Shown: positions 1 to 6,294 of the stretch, in pieces
Layout: every line of letters starts with the position of its first letter
How positions within the stretch are numbered: the stretch's first letter is position 1
Assembly: GCA_026692885.1 (NCBI GenBank)
Contig: JAPLNJ010000396.1
Span: forward strand, 1-8,196
DNA: 8,196 bases
Direction: 5' to 3'
From: Planctomycetota bacterium
GTDB lineage: Bacteria > Planctomycetota > Planctomycetia > Pirellulales > Pirellulaceae
Notes under the pieces: generated by a model
The model's input: only the letters and a program-made list of their open reading frames with translations
Told to the model about the DNA's origin: nothing
Database searches by the model: none
Position numbers and translations under genes: made by a program

Positions 1-8
1 GGGAGAAC

Positions 9-56
9 TCGGTGAGACGCCGCGGTGTTAGGTGTTGGCGGGACTGCTCTCACCGA
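9..56. other. Imperfect hairpin in the region before the UbiB-family gene
   Basis: TCGGTGAGA at 9-17 is the exact reverse complement of TCTCACCGA at 48-56 (9 bp). Inside it CGCC (18-21) can pair with GGCG (37-40), leaving a one-sided bulge at 41-47. No T-run follows, so this is not a classical intrinsic terminator. It could be the 3' end of an upstream transcript or a structured leader. The rest of 1-153 shows no convincing gene: one frame is open from 3 to about 167 but has no good start and no recognisable protein. A smaller 5-bp stem, CGGGA/TCCCG, lies at 64-76. Confidence 0.35.
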
Positions 57-153
57 CTTACGTCGGGAGCTTCCCGCACGGGACCAGCTAGCAGTGACGG
101 CATTTTGCAGGGTTACGATCAAGGCCGCAGGGGAATATGGGAGCAGCGAACGA

Positions 154-183
154 TGGACAATCGATAAGGCCCAAAGCTATTAT
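154..183 (+). promoter_or_regulatory. Sigma70-type promoter for the UbiB-family gene
   Basis: TGGACA at 154-159 matches the -35 consensus at 5 of 6 bases. After an 18-bp spacer, TATTAT at 178-183 matches the -10 consensus at 5 of 6. Transcription would begin about 7 nt after the -10 box, at 190-192, which is essentially the ATG at 192. The implied mRNA has almost no leader, consistent with the lack of a Shine-Dalgarno sequence before this ATG. Called from sequence pattern only. Confidence 0.5.
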
Positions 184-191
184 GCAGTGAA

Positions 192-1880
192 ATGAGAATC
201 AGCGCGATCCCCCAAATCTACCGTAACGTCAAACGCTGGTCGGAAATCATCTCGGTCCTCAGCAAGTACGGACTCGCCGACTGGATCAGCCGGCTGAACA
301 TCGACTTTGTCAAAGACCAGCTCAAGGACCGCGACGGCGCAGCCTTGGCTCGGCACACTACCGAGAAACGCATCCGGCTGGCCTTGACCGAATTAGGTCC
401 GACGTTCATCAAGCTGGGCCAGTTGCTGAGCACCCGCCCCGATGTCGTCGGAGTGACCCTGGCCAACGAACTCCGCCAACTCCAGGCGGACGTCCCGGCC
501 GACCCGCCGGACATCGTGCGGGATACCGTCGAAACCGAATTGGGCCAGCCCGTCGAGGAGCTGTTTGCCGAGTTCAACGACACGCCTGTCGCCTCCGCGT
601 CCATCGGCCAAGTGCACTTGGCGCGGCTGAAGACCGGCGAATCCGTCGTGGTCAAGGTTCAGCATACGGACCTCGAGAACACGGTGCGCGAGGATCTGGA
701 GGTGCTCGCGGGATTGGCGATCCTGGCCGAACGCGTCCCGGAACTGGCTGTCTACCGTCCCTCCACGACCGTCGCCGAAATGGGGCGGACGTTGCGTCGG
801 GAACTGGATTTCGGTCGCGAAGAACGCAACCTGCAGCAGTTTTGCAGCCGCTACAAAGACGATCTGACCGTGCACATTCCGCAACCCTACACCGAATTCT
901 GCACGGCCCGTGTGCTGACGATGGAGCGGATCGACGGGATCAAGCTGATCGAAACGAAGCGCCTGGCGGCCGAAGGTTTCGATTTGGATGAGGTGGCCCG
1001 CCGCGGAGCGAAACTCTACTTGGACATGATCTTTGCCTTCGGCTTCTACCATGCCGACCCGCATCCGGGGAATCTCGTGCTGCTGCCGGGGAACGTCATC
1101 GGTCTGCTGGATTTCGGCATGGTGGGGCGGATCGAGGAACGCCTGCGAGAGAACATTGAGGAGATGTTGCTGGCCATCGTCCAACGCGATGTGACGATGC
1201 TGACCGGACTGATCAAACGCGTCGGCGAGGCACCACCGAATCTGGACGAACGGGCCCTGTCGGTCGATGTGGCTGATTTCCTGGGAGAATTTGCGAACCA
1301 GCCGCTGGACAAGTTCGACCTGAGCGGAGCGTTGAGCGAGGTGATCGAGATCGTCCATCGCTATCAGATCAGTTTGCCGCCCCAGGTCGCGCTGCTGCTG
1401 AAGACGCTGATCACGCTGGAGGGCACGACCAAGCTGCTCAGCCCCAGCTTCAGCTTGCTCGAGTTGCTGCAGCCGTTGCACAAGAAAATGCTACTGCGGC
1501 GTCTGTCGCCCCAACGTCAACTGCGCAAGTTCATGCGGTTCTACATCGAAGCCGAGCGTCTGGTGGAAATCCTGCCGCGCCGGCTCACGGAGATTCTGGA
1601 ACAGGTACAGGCCGGCAAGTTCGACGTGCACCTGGATCATCGGGGCCTGGAACCCTCGGTCAACCGCTTGGTCCTCGGCATGTTGACCAGCGCTCTGTTC
1701 CTGGGTTCGTCGTTGCTGCTCAGTCGCGAAGTACCGCCGCTGCTGTTTCCCGAGAACTCACTCGTCGGATTCCATCGTATCTCGGTGCTGGGACTGACCG
1801 GCTGCGTGATCAGTATCTTGCTCGGCCTGCGCTTGCTGCGCGCCATCGGCAAATCCGGCCATCTGGACAGCAAGTCTTAA
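192..1880 (+). CDS. UbiB/ABC1 (ADCK) family atypical protein kinase-like ATPase
   Basis: A 562-residue protein of the ABC1/UbiB/COQ8 family, membrane-associated atypical kinases that support quinone or other isoprenoid lipid metabolism, probably by ATP hydrolysis rather than by phosphorylating proteins. Visible hallmarks are the KxGQ motif in FIKLGQLLSTRPD (72-84), the alanine-rich loop ASASIGQVHLA (134-144) that replaces the usual Gly-rich loop, nucleotide-binding K155 in VVVKVQ, E204 in ELDFG, the catalytic loop HADPHPGN (287-294, D289, N294) and the metal-binding DFG (D307). Two hydrophobic C-terminal segments (about 493-511 and 529-548) look like the paired membrane helices typical of bacterial UbiB. 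Length is normal for the family and every key residue is present. The ATG at 192 is chosen because it directly follows a good promoter; there is no Shine-Dalgarno. Its stop overlaps that of convergent bioD. The physiological substrate cannot be read from the sequence. If the host is a planctomycete it probably uses menaquinone, so a role in ubiquinone synthesis should not be assumed. Confidence 0.93.
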   Translation: MRISAIPQIYRNVKRWSEIISVLSKYGLADWISRLNIDFVKDQLKDRDGAALARHTTEKRIRLALTELGPTFIKLGQLLSTRPDVVGVTLANELRQLQADVPADPPDIVRDTVETELGQPVEELFAEFNDTPVASASIGQVHLARLKTGESVVVKVQHTDLENTVREDLEVLAGLAILAERVPELAVYRPSTTVAEMGRTLRRELDFGREERNLQQFCSRYKDDLTVHIPQPYTEFCTARVLTMERIDGIKLIETKRLAAEGFDLDEVARRGAKLYLDMIFAFGFYHADPHPGNLVLLPGNVIGLLDFGMVGRIEERLRENIEEMLLAIVQRDVTMLTGLIKRVGEAPPNLDERALSVDVADFLGEFANQPLDKFDLSGALSEVIEIVHRYQISLPPQVALLLKTLITLEGTTKLLSPSFSLLELLQPLHKKMLLRRLSPQRQLRKFMRFYIEAERLVEILPRRLTEILEQVQAGKFDVHLDHRGLEPSVNRLVLGMLTSALFLGSSLLLSREVPPLLFPENSLVGFHRISVLGLTGCVISILLGLRLLRAIGKSGHLDSKS

Positions 1881-2584
1881 CGCGTCCAGCGGCAGGCCAG
1901 CTCGTACCAGTCGACGGGCCGGTCGAAGTCGTCGGCCTGCCATTCCAGCTGCGCCAACACCGGCGGCCCGCAACGCTTTTCCAATTCAGCGCGGTTGCTG
2001 CCAGTGCTGGCATCGTCCTCCGTGTGGCTGCGCACATCGTTCAAGATCACGCCGGCCACCGGCAGTCCCTCACGATGCTGAGCGGCCGTGATCAGTGTCT
2101 GCAGCGTCTGGTTGATGACGCCCAGCACGTTCGGCGCCACCACAATCAACGGCCAGTCGAGATCATACGCGAGGTCCGCCACGTACTCGGTTTCCGTCAA
2201 CGGCGACATCAGCCCTCCGGCGCCTTCGACCAACACGATTTCGGACCGCTGCCTCCAATAATCCAGCCCGGACCGCAACAACGGGGCATCGACTTCCCGG
2301 CCTTCCCGACGCGCCGCCAAGAACGGTGCCAGCGGGGCCTGGAAACATTGCGGACAAACCGCCCCGAGCTCGCCTGGCTCGCCCGCCGCTTGCCACAATT
2401 CGACGGCGTCAGCGGAAACCAGGGCGGTCCCGCGGCGCGCACAACCGCTGGCCACGGGCTTGTAGACGCCGACGCGTCGTCCGGCCCGCCGAAGGGCGGC
2501 GGCGATCTTGGCCGCCACGCGGGTCTTACCGACTCCCGTGTCCGTGCCTGTGATAAAAAAACCGGGAAGGTCTGCCTGGGTCAT
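1877..2584 (-). CDS. bioD: ATP-dependent dethiobiotin synthetase BioD
   Basis: Encodes 235 residues, the usual BioD length. The cytoplasmic enzyme uses CO2 and ATP to close the ureido ring of 7,8-diaminopelargonate, giving dethiobiotin, the penultimate step of biotin synthesis. Visible motifs: P-loop GTDTGVGKT (13-21), KPVASG (42-47, substrate lysine K42), D59 in SADAVEL, VEGAGG (119-124, metal-binding E120), and GVILND (178-183). The ATG at 2584 puts the P-loop about 12 residues from the N terminus, as in known BioD. The frame stays open upstream to an ATG at 2746, but that would add 54 residues unlike the family. No Shine-Dalgarno lies within reach of the ATG; a TACAAT box ends 7 bp before it, suggesting a leaderless mRNA. 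No other bio gene is in the window, so this copy stands apart from any bioA/bioF/bioB cluster. Convergent with the UbiB-family gene, with a 4-bp overlap of the ends. Confidence 0.95.
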   Translation of the reverse strand: MTQADLPGFFITGTDTGVGKTRVAAKIAAALRRAGRRVGVYKPVASGCARRGTALVSADAVELWQAAGEPGELGAVCPQCFQAPLAPFLAARREGREVDAPLLRSGLDYWRQRSEIVLVEGAGGLMSPLTETEYVADLAYDLDWPLIVVAPNVLGVINQTLQTLITAAQHREGLPVAGVILNDVRSHTEDDASTGSNRAELEKRCGPPVLAQLEWQADDFDRPVDWYELACRWTR

Positions 2585-2590
2585 ACGGCC

Positions 2591-2596
2591 ATTGTA
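2591..2596 (-). promoter_or_regulatory. Putative -10 box for bioD (leaderless start)
   Basis: On the minus strand TACAAT (5 of 6 to the -10 consensus) is followed by exactly six bases, then the bioD ATG at 2584, so the expected +1 is the A of the start codon. The -35 region at 16-18 bp spacing (around 2613-2620) is poor (TGGCTG or similar), which lowers confidence. Confidence 0.4.
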
Positions 2597-2790
2597 GGAA
2601 ACCCACGCCTCCCCAGCCAGCAGAGCCTGCGGAAAAGTCTTGGGGGGGCTGTGCCTTGTCGCCCAAAAAAGGTCGTATTGACGCCCGGCTTGGGTCTGCC
2701 AGGTTTTTGTTACCCGCATGAAAAATTTCACTTGGGCCAAGGGCACAGTCTGCCTGTCGAGTTTTTCGGAAGTTCAGACGCGACCTGACC

Positions 2791-2819
2791 TTGAGCCGAT
2801 CGCCGAATTCGGTTACAAG
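2791..2819 (+). promoter_or_regulatory. Candidate promoter for the SH3-domain gene
   Basis: TTGAGC (2791-2796, 4 of 6 to -35) and TACAAG (2814-2819, 4 of 6 to -10) are separated by the optimal 17 bp. Transcription would start near 2826, leaving a leader of about 44 nt before the ATG at 2870. Confidence 0.4.
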
Positions 2820-2869
2820 TCCGCCCGTGTCTCGACATCATCGTCCGTCCGCCTGGCGAGACCCTGCCC

Positions 2870-4381
2870 ATGCGTGCCGCTTGCCTGATCCATTTTGGCC
2901 TGCTCATCGTCAGTGCCGCGCTCGGCCAAGCCGAGACGACGACTCCGTACGAAGTGGTCGTCGGCGAAACCGGGCTCGACGTACGCAGCGGACCCGGCCC
3001 ACCGTGCTACGTCACCGACCACCTGCCTGCGGGCAGCAAGCTCGAGGTTTATCGTCGCGAGGATGGCGGTTGGTTGCGGATCCGACCACCGGAAGGCAGC
3101 TACAGTTGGGTGCGGAAAAGCCAGCTGCGCCCGACGCGCACCCCCGGAGTCTCGCAGGTGACCGAGGAGGGTTCTCTGTGCCGGATCGGCTCGCGCGTGG
3201 TGCGCACCCCGGAACACGTCTGCCAAGTCAGCCTGCGGCAAGGTGAATTGGTCGAAGTGCTGGAAGAACAGACGGCGACCGACGCTGCCAGCTCGGCAGA
3301 GGAGACTTGGTGCCGCATCGCGCCGCCCGCCGGTGAGTTCCGCTGGGTCTTGGCGAACGATCTAGCACCGCCGCAACCTCCGTCCGCAGCGGTCACGCTA
3401 GCCGCGGAGTCCCGGACGCCACAATCGCCGCAACCTTCGGCGAGTCCCGCGCTGGAAACCCCGGTCCAGGCCGACACGTGGACGCCCCGCCGTGGGCCGA
3501 GTCGCGTGGTCGCTGCCGACGCCGCGCCTGCGCGTCCTCCCACGCTGACGGTCGCAACGGATGGACCCCGCGAAACGATCAAGATCGTCGAACCGGCCGC
3601 CCCGCCGGTTGCGCCGAACAACCCGCCAGCCACGGGCGCGAAGCCGAGTGGCGACGACCATCCGGCGATAGTCAAATCGTCCGAGCCGACCGTCCGGCTG
3701 CCGCCCGAAAGCGAACCACCCCGCGTGTCGGCCAAGCCGCAACAGACGGCGGAGTCAGCCCCACCCGCCCAGCCACAGGCAGCCATCGTCGAGGTGCCGA
3801 CGGCCGCGCCATCCGCGACGGTGGAACCGGCCTGGATCGCGCGCGATAAATCGCCCCGCGAGAACCTGGACCAACTGGAACTGGAACTCTCGATGCAGGT
3901 CAGCCAGGAGCTGCGAGCTTGGCGATTGGAGCCGCTACGGCAACGGGTCGAAGCCATCCTGAGCAAGCTGGACACGGCGACCGACAAGCAGGCGGCGGCA
4001 GAACTACTGCGACGCATTCGTCAATTCGAGGATTTGGCAGACCGCATCGTGCAGGCTGGTTCAGACTTCCCCGGTGGCACTGCGGGGGCCGCGAAAGGCG
4101 GCGTTGGCGGAGCGGCCGCAGTGGCCAACACCGTGCCGCGTTTCGATGGATCCGGCTGGTTGGTCTCTGTCCATTCCACCACTCGTACCGCGCCGCCGTA
4201 CGCGCTGCTGAATGCCGAAGGCGACGTGCTGCAGTATGTCTACCCTTCGCCCGGCCTGAACCTGCACCGCTACGAACGCAAGCAGGTGGGTATCTACGGC
4301 CAACGCGGCCTGAACACCGCACTGAACAAGCCGGCGCTGACCGCCGAACGCATCGTCGACATTGACCGGCACGTGAGGTGA
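2870..4381 (+). CDS. Exported protein with two SH3b-like domains and a conserved C-terminal domain
   Basis: A 503-residue secreted or periplasmic protein of unknown function. Residues 1-21 form a signal peptide (hydrophobic core LIHFGLLIVSAALG, likely cut near GQA-ET). Residues 26-87 form a bacterial SH3 domain with the familiar LDVRSGPGP entry and a closing SYSWVRKSQL; residues 100-165 look like a second, diverged copy ending in FRWVLANDL. A low-complexity Pro/Ala/Thr-rich linker covers about 166-340, as expected for a cell-envelope tether. A charged helical, possibly coiled-coil segment (about 341-395) and a Gly/Ala-rich turn follow. Residues 425-503 form a compact, probably beta-rich domain with PPYALLNAEGDVLQYVYP and KQVGIYGQRG. 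Bacterial SH3 domains usually bind peptidoglycan or peptides, so an envelope role is a reasonable guess; no catalytic motif is visible. The ATG is chosen because the signal peptide begins at once; the Shine-Dalgarno is weak or absent. Transcription probably ends at the terminator near 4534-4577. Confidence 0.85.
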   Translation: MRAACLIHFGLLIVSAALGQAETTTPYEVVVGETGLDVRSGPGPPCYVTDHLPAGSKLEVYRREDGGWLRIRPPEGSYSWVRKSQLRPTRTPGVSQVTEEGSLCRIGSRVVRTPEHVCQVSLRQGELVEVLEEQTATDAASSAEETWCRIAPPAGEFRWVLANDLAPPQPPSAAVTLAAESRTPQSPQPSASPALETPVQADTWTPRRGPSRVVAADAAPARPPTLTVATDGPRETIKIVEPAAPPVAPNNPPATGAKPSGDDHPAIVKSSEPTVRLPPESEPPRVSAKPQQTAESAPPAQPQAAIVEVPTAAPSATVEPAWIARDKSPRENLDQLELELSMQVSQELRAWRLEPLRQRVEAILSKLDTATDKQAAAELLRRIRQFEDLADRIVQAGSDFPGGTAGAAKGGVGGAAAVANTVPRFDGSGWLVSVHSTTRTAPPYALLNAEGDVLQYVYPSPGLNLHRYERKQVGIYGQRGLNTALNKPALTAERIVDIDRHVR

Positions 4382-4473
4382 CGGAGTGTGTTGCGACTCC
4401 GGCGTATTCGACAGCCGTCCAAACGCGCCAAGAATCTCAAAATCGTCTTGAGCGGAATCCTGACGCCTGCCGA

Positions 4474-4479
4474 TACAAT
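4474..4479 (+). promoter_or_regulatory. TACAAT box upstream of the candidate small RNA
   Basis: GATACAAT at 4472-4479 contains a 5-of-6 -10 hexamer, the same TACAAT seen at bioD. The best -35-like element, TTGAGC at 4448-4453, is 20 bp away, longer than ideal. If active it would start transcription near 4486. Confidence 0.3.
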
Positions 4480-4485
4480 TGGTAG

Positions 4486-4577
4486 ACAGAACCGGGAGGG
4501 CGGAACGACCTGCGTTGTTCCGTTTCAGGATAGAGGTCATGGCACATCGACGGATCGGCGTGCTATGACCTTTTTTT
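4486..4577 (+). ncRNA. Candidate small RNA of about 92 nt, or structured 3' UTR of the SH3 gene
   Basis: The stretch runs from the expected start after the TACAAT box to the T-run of a strong intrinsic terminator. It contains two hairpins in series: CGGAACGA (4501-4508) with TTGTTCCG (4515-4522), and the terminator stem at 4534-4571. No convincing reading frame lies inside; a 70-codon frame starting at 4388 runs through both hairpins and ends inside the neighbouring minus-strand gene. Its end touches the stop codon of that gene without overlapping its coding part. It matches no RNA family I recognise. The simpler alternative is that it is just the SH3-gene 3' UTR. Confidence 0.3.
4534..4577 (+). 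terminator. Rho-independent terminator, plus strand
   Basis: AGGTCATGGCAC (4534-4545) pairs with GTGCTATGACCT (4560-4571) over 12 bp with one G-U wobble, closing a 14-nt loop. A run of seven T (4571-4577) follows at once. It acts on the plus strand only: on the minus strand the sequence after the stem has no T-run. It lies between two converging transcription units, 153 bp after the SH3-gene stop and next to the stop of the 98-aa gene. Confidence 0.85.
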
Positions 4578-4578
4578 G

Positions 4579-4875
4579 TCACTGTATCCGCACATGCTGA
4601 AGGTCGTGCTTGACCAGCCATTCCAGCCAAGCCTCCTGCTCGTCGGTCAGTTCGATCTCCGTAGTGTTTTCTGCGTCTAACGGCGAGACGATCGAGAACA
4701 CCAGATCTTCCAGCCACTGCTTGGCATCTTCTCGTCGAACCCAATACTCACCAGGTCCCAGGGGCGGCGCACCGTGCTCCCCGGACGGCGTTATGAAGTA
4801 CACGATCTGTGTGCGGAACCGATCCGGCATCTCGAACGGAGGCAGTTCGGGTCTGGCGACGGCGTAGATTCTCAT
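4579..4875 (-). CDS. Conserved-looking hypothetical protein, 98 aa
   Basis: A small, soluble, acidic protein without signal peptide or membrane segment; I do not recognise a named family. It starts MRIYAVARPELPPF and has a central segment (about 24-46, IVYFITPSGEHG to YWVRREDA) and an acidic C-terminal part with LTDEQEAWLEWLVKHD (76-91), probably a helix. The ATG at 4875 is chosen because GGAGAA lies about 9-14 nt before it. The alternative ATG at 4932 would translate the 8-bp repeat tract as low-complexity sequence (about TESESRRSKS) and is unlikely. It follows the 448-aa GTPase gene by 69 bp on the same strand, so it may be the last gene of that operon. The spacing is loose enough that it could also have its own start of transcription. 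No function is inferred beyond that context. Confidence 0.7.
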   Translation of the reverse strand: MRIYAVARPELPPFEMPDRFRTQIVYFITPSGEHGAPPLGPGEYWVRREDAKQWLEDLVFSIVSPLDAENTTEIELTDEQEAWLEWLVKHDLQHVRIQ

Positions 4876-4881
4876 GCTCTT

Positions 4882-4921
4882 GCTTCTCCGACTCTCTGAC
4901 TCTGTCACTCTTCGACTCTGG
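4882..4921. repeat. Tandem 8-bp repeat (GACTCTNN) in the leader of the 98-aa gene
   Basis: Reading the plus strand, units at 4890, 4898, 4906 and 4914 are GACTCTCT, GACTCTGT, CACTCTTC and GACTCTGG, an exact 8-bp period; GCTTCTCC at 4882 looks like a fifth, more decayed unit. On the coding (minus) strand the tract is purine-rich (AGAGTC units) and includes the GGAGAA that probably serves as the ribosome binding site of the 98-aa gene. The unit length is not a multiple of three, which supports the tract being untranslated. Confidence 0.8.
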
Positions 4922-4944
4922 CACCCACTCACCGTATCATCCCC

Positions 4945-6291
4945 TCACCGCGCCGCATGCGGGTTGCTCTGCATCTTCTTCTTAATCTCGTCCTTCAAGT
5001 GGATCAGCACCGACTGCCGGTCCGTCTGTTCCAGGATACGTTGAACCACGACCTTGGGCGACTCACCACCCCAGGAAGCCCCGTGTTCGAAATAGTACTT
5101 GGCAGCTTGGCCGACGATGAACGAGCCGAAGCCGGCCGCGGCGCCCTGGGGTAGAGCCGTCAACACGGTGCCGTAGCCGGCCGTCAGCAGTTTGAACGCC
5201 GAGGCGGCCCAGTGGATAGTATGTTCCAATGCCAATCCGCCCAGCATCCAACCGGCGCCGGTCAGGATCGACACAATCAGCTTGCGGGCGTGATGCCAGG
5301 ACATTTCCAGACCATAGATCTTCGCCAACGTGAGGACCATGGTTACGTCGATCAAGCCGCCGGCCAGGACGTCGGCTACCGGCATGGGAGTTAAGGCGAC
5401 AACGATCGACTTGAGCGTCGCAAAACTCCAAATCGTCTGGTTCGCGTTCTTGTCCCGCAACTGGACACGAAGCGCGGCGATCCGATCGCTCTTGTCCGCG
5501 GCATACAGGGCGCCGTTGAGCGCCAACAGCGCGAGTCCTTCCCGTTCCAGGATCTCCAGAATCCGGGTCTTCAATGGTTCCACATCCGCTGCCGGGCGGC
5601 GCCATTCGTGGCGAGTTGATCCGTCGGCCGCTTCAATGATGTACTCCACCTGGCGCGGATCGGCAGCCGCCATAACCACGTTATCTGCAGGGACGATGCC
5701 GTTCAGCCGGTCGTCGCGCAGCACATCCAGCAGACGCTGGCGCTGGTCCGGGCTATACATGTCGATCTTGTTGAAGACCAAAATGATTGGTTTGTGGACA
5801 CTGGCCAGCGCGAACAGGGCGGTGAACTCCGTGTCGTTCAGATCCGAGTCGGTGACGAACAGGATCAAGTCGGCCCGCTGCGCCGCCTCGCGCGCCATGT
5901 CGCCCCGTGCGACCCCGCCGACTTCGTTCAGTCCCGGCGTATCCACCAGCACCACTTGGGAATCGGCCAGGCCGGGCACGCAGTAGCCCGCACCTTCCCA
6001 GGCCACGTGCCAGACATCTTTCGTCCATCCGCCCCGCACGTCGACCGCTGCCACCGCCTGGCCGACCAACGCGTTGATCAAGGCCGACTTGCCCGTGCTG
6101 ATCTCGCCGAACACCACGATCTCGACGCGGCCCGAGGTCAGCTTCTGGGCCATCTGGTTCAATTGCTCCAGATCGTGGCGCAGCTGCTCCTGCTCCTCGC
6201 CCTGGCAGCCGCGCAGTTTCTCCAGCGTGTGCTGCAGCGAGGCGAGCGCCTGCCCGTAATGGTCGTCGGTGTGTTTGCGTTGCTCGTCCAC
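4945..6291 (-). CDS. DUF697-type GTPase, form without N-terminal membrane anchor
   Basis: A 448-residue TrmE-Era-EngA-Septin-like GTPase. Residues 10-52 are charged and probably helical or coiled-coil. The G domain follows: G1 GEISTGKS (62-69), a candidate switch I threonine in GGWTKD (T90), G3 DTPG (117-120), G4 NKID (174-177), and a weakly recognisable G5 near 207-212. The C-terminal half has hydrophobic stretches (about 293-325, 338-356, 366-400) with the pattern LTPMPVADVLAGG followed by LAKIYGLEMS, typical of DUF697/YcjF-like proteins, suggesting membrane contact or insertion. The start is GTG at 6291, 3 nt after the stop of the upstream GTPase gene, so the two are probably translationally coupled; only a weak GGGG lies upstream. 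The next ATG (residue 47) would remove the helical N terminus. It aligns collinearly with the upstream GTPase and has a longer insert between switch I and G3. The cellular role is unknown; membrane remodelling or stress functions are known for some relatives, but nothing here proves one. Confidence 0.88.
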   Translation of the reverse strand: MDEQRKHTDDHYGQALASLQHTLEKLRGCQGEEQEQLRHDLEQLNQMAQKLTSGRVEIVVFGEISTGKSALINALVGQAVAAVDVRGGWTKDVWHVAWEGAGYCVPGLADSQVVLVDTPGLNEVGGVARGDMAREAAQRADLILFVTDSDLNDTEFTALFALASVHKPIILVFNKIDMYSPDQRQRLLDVLRDDRLNGIVPADNVVMAAADPRQVEYIIEAADGSTRHEWRRPAADVEPLKTRILEILEREGLALLALNGALYAADKSDRIAALRVQLRDKNANQTIWSFATLKSIVVALTPMPVADVLAGGLIDVTMVLTLAKIYGLEMSWHHARKLIVSILTGAGWMLGGLALEHTIHWAASAFKLLTAGYGTVLTALPQGAAAGFGSFIVGQAAKYYFEHGASWGGESPKVVVQRILEQTDRQSVLIHLKDEIKKKMQSNPHAAR

Positions 6292-6294
6292 AGT

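Larger units (their letters stand above)
2585..2869. other. Divergent intergenic region between bioD and the SH3 gene
   Basis: This 285-bp stretch has no gene that I can support. It holds the bioD -10 box at its left end and the SH3-gene promoter at 2791-2819. In between are a G7 run (2642-2648), an A6 run (2665-2670), T5 runs (2704-2708 and 2762-2766), and a short palindrome CTTGG-G-CCAAG (2731-2741). CTGTGCC (2649-2655) and GGCACAG (2742-2748) are inverted but about 90 bp apart. I see no biotin-operator-like dyad or known riboswitch. Confidence 0.5.

Noticed and set aside
3..167. Open frame at the left edge as the tail of an upstream gene
   Set aside because: It has no recognisable protein character, and the same stretch contains a hairpin and the UbiB-gene promoter. 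It cannot be fully excluded without more sequence to the left.
393..1481. Long minus-strand open frame (362 codons) opposite the UbiB-family gene
   Set aside because: Its Gln/Arg/Asp-rich translation matches no family, and it lies antisense to a gene with every UbiB motif. It is a codon-bias shadow common in GC-rich DNA.
2585..2746. 54-codon N-terminal extension of BioD
   Set aside because: The frame is open, but the sequence is unlike BioD, the family P-loop normally lies within about 15 residues of the start, and the ATG at 2584 has a well-placed -10 box.
2649..2748. CTGTGCC and GGCACAG inverted about 90 bp apart between bioD and the SH3 gene
   Set aside because: Seven bases at this distance is expected by chance in GC-rich DNA; no supporting structure lies between them.
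2024..2788. Plus-strand open frame (254 codons) across bioD and its upstream region
   Set aside because: Antisense to the conserved BioD motifs; its translation is His/Arg/Gly-rich without domains.
3100..4017. Minus-strand open frame (305 codons) opposite the SH3 gene
   Set aside because: Ser/Gly/Ala low-complexity translation generated by the Pro/Ala linker on the other strand; no start signal or domain.
4534..4577. The terminator as a bidirectional one that also ends the minus-strand operon
   Set aside because: On the minus strand the stem is followed by mixed sequence without a T-run, so only plus-strand function is supported.
4388..4600. 70-codon plus-strand frame after the SH3 gene
   Set aside because: It reads through two hairpins and the terminator into the opposite gene, and its translation has no recognisable character.
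4882..4921. Short repeat tract as a possible CRISPR remnant
   Set aside because: The units are 8 bp, contiguous and without spacers, and no cas gene is present.
4876..4932. N-terminal extension of the 98-aa protein from the ATG at 4932
   Set aside because: The extra codons are the 8-bp repeat tract, whose unit is not a multiple of three, and the internal ATG has a good ribosome binding site.
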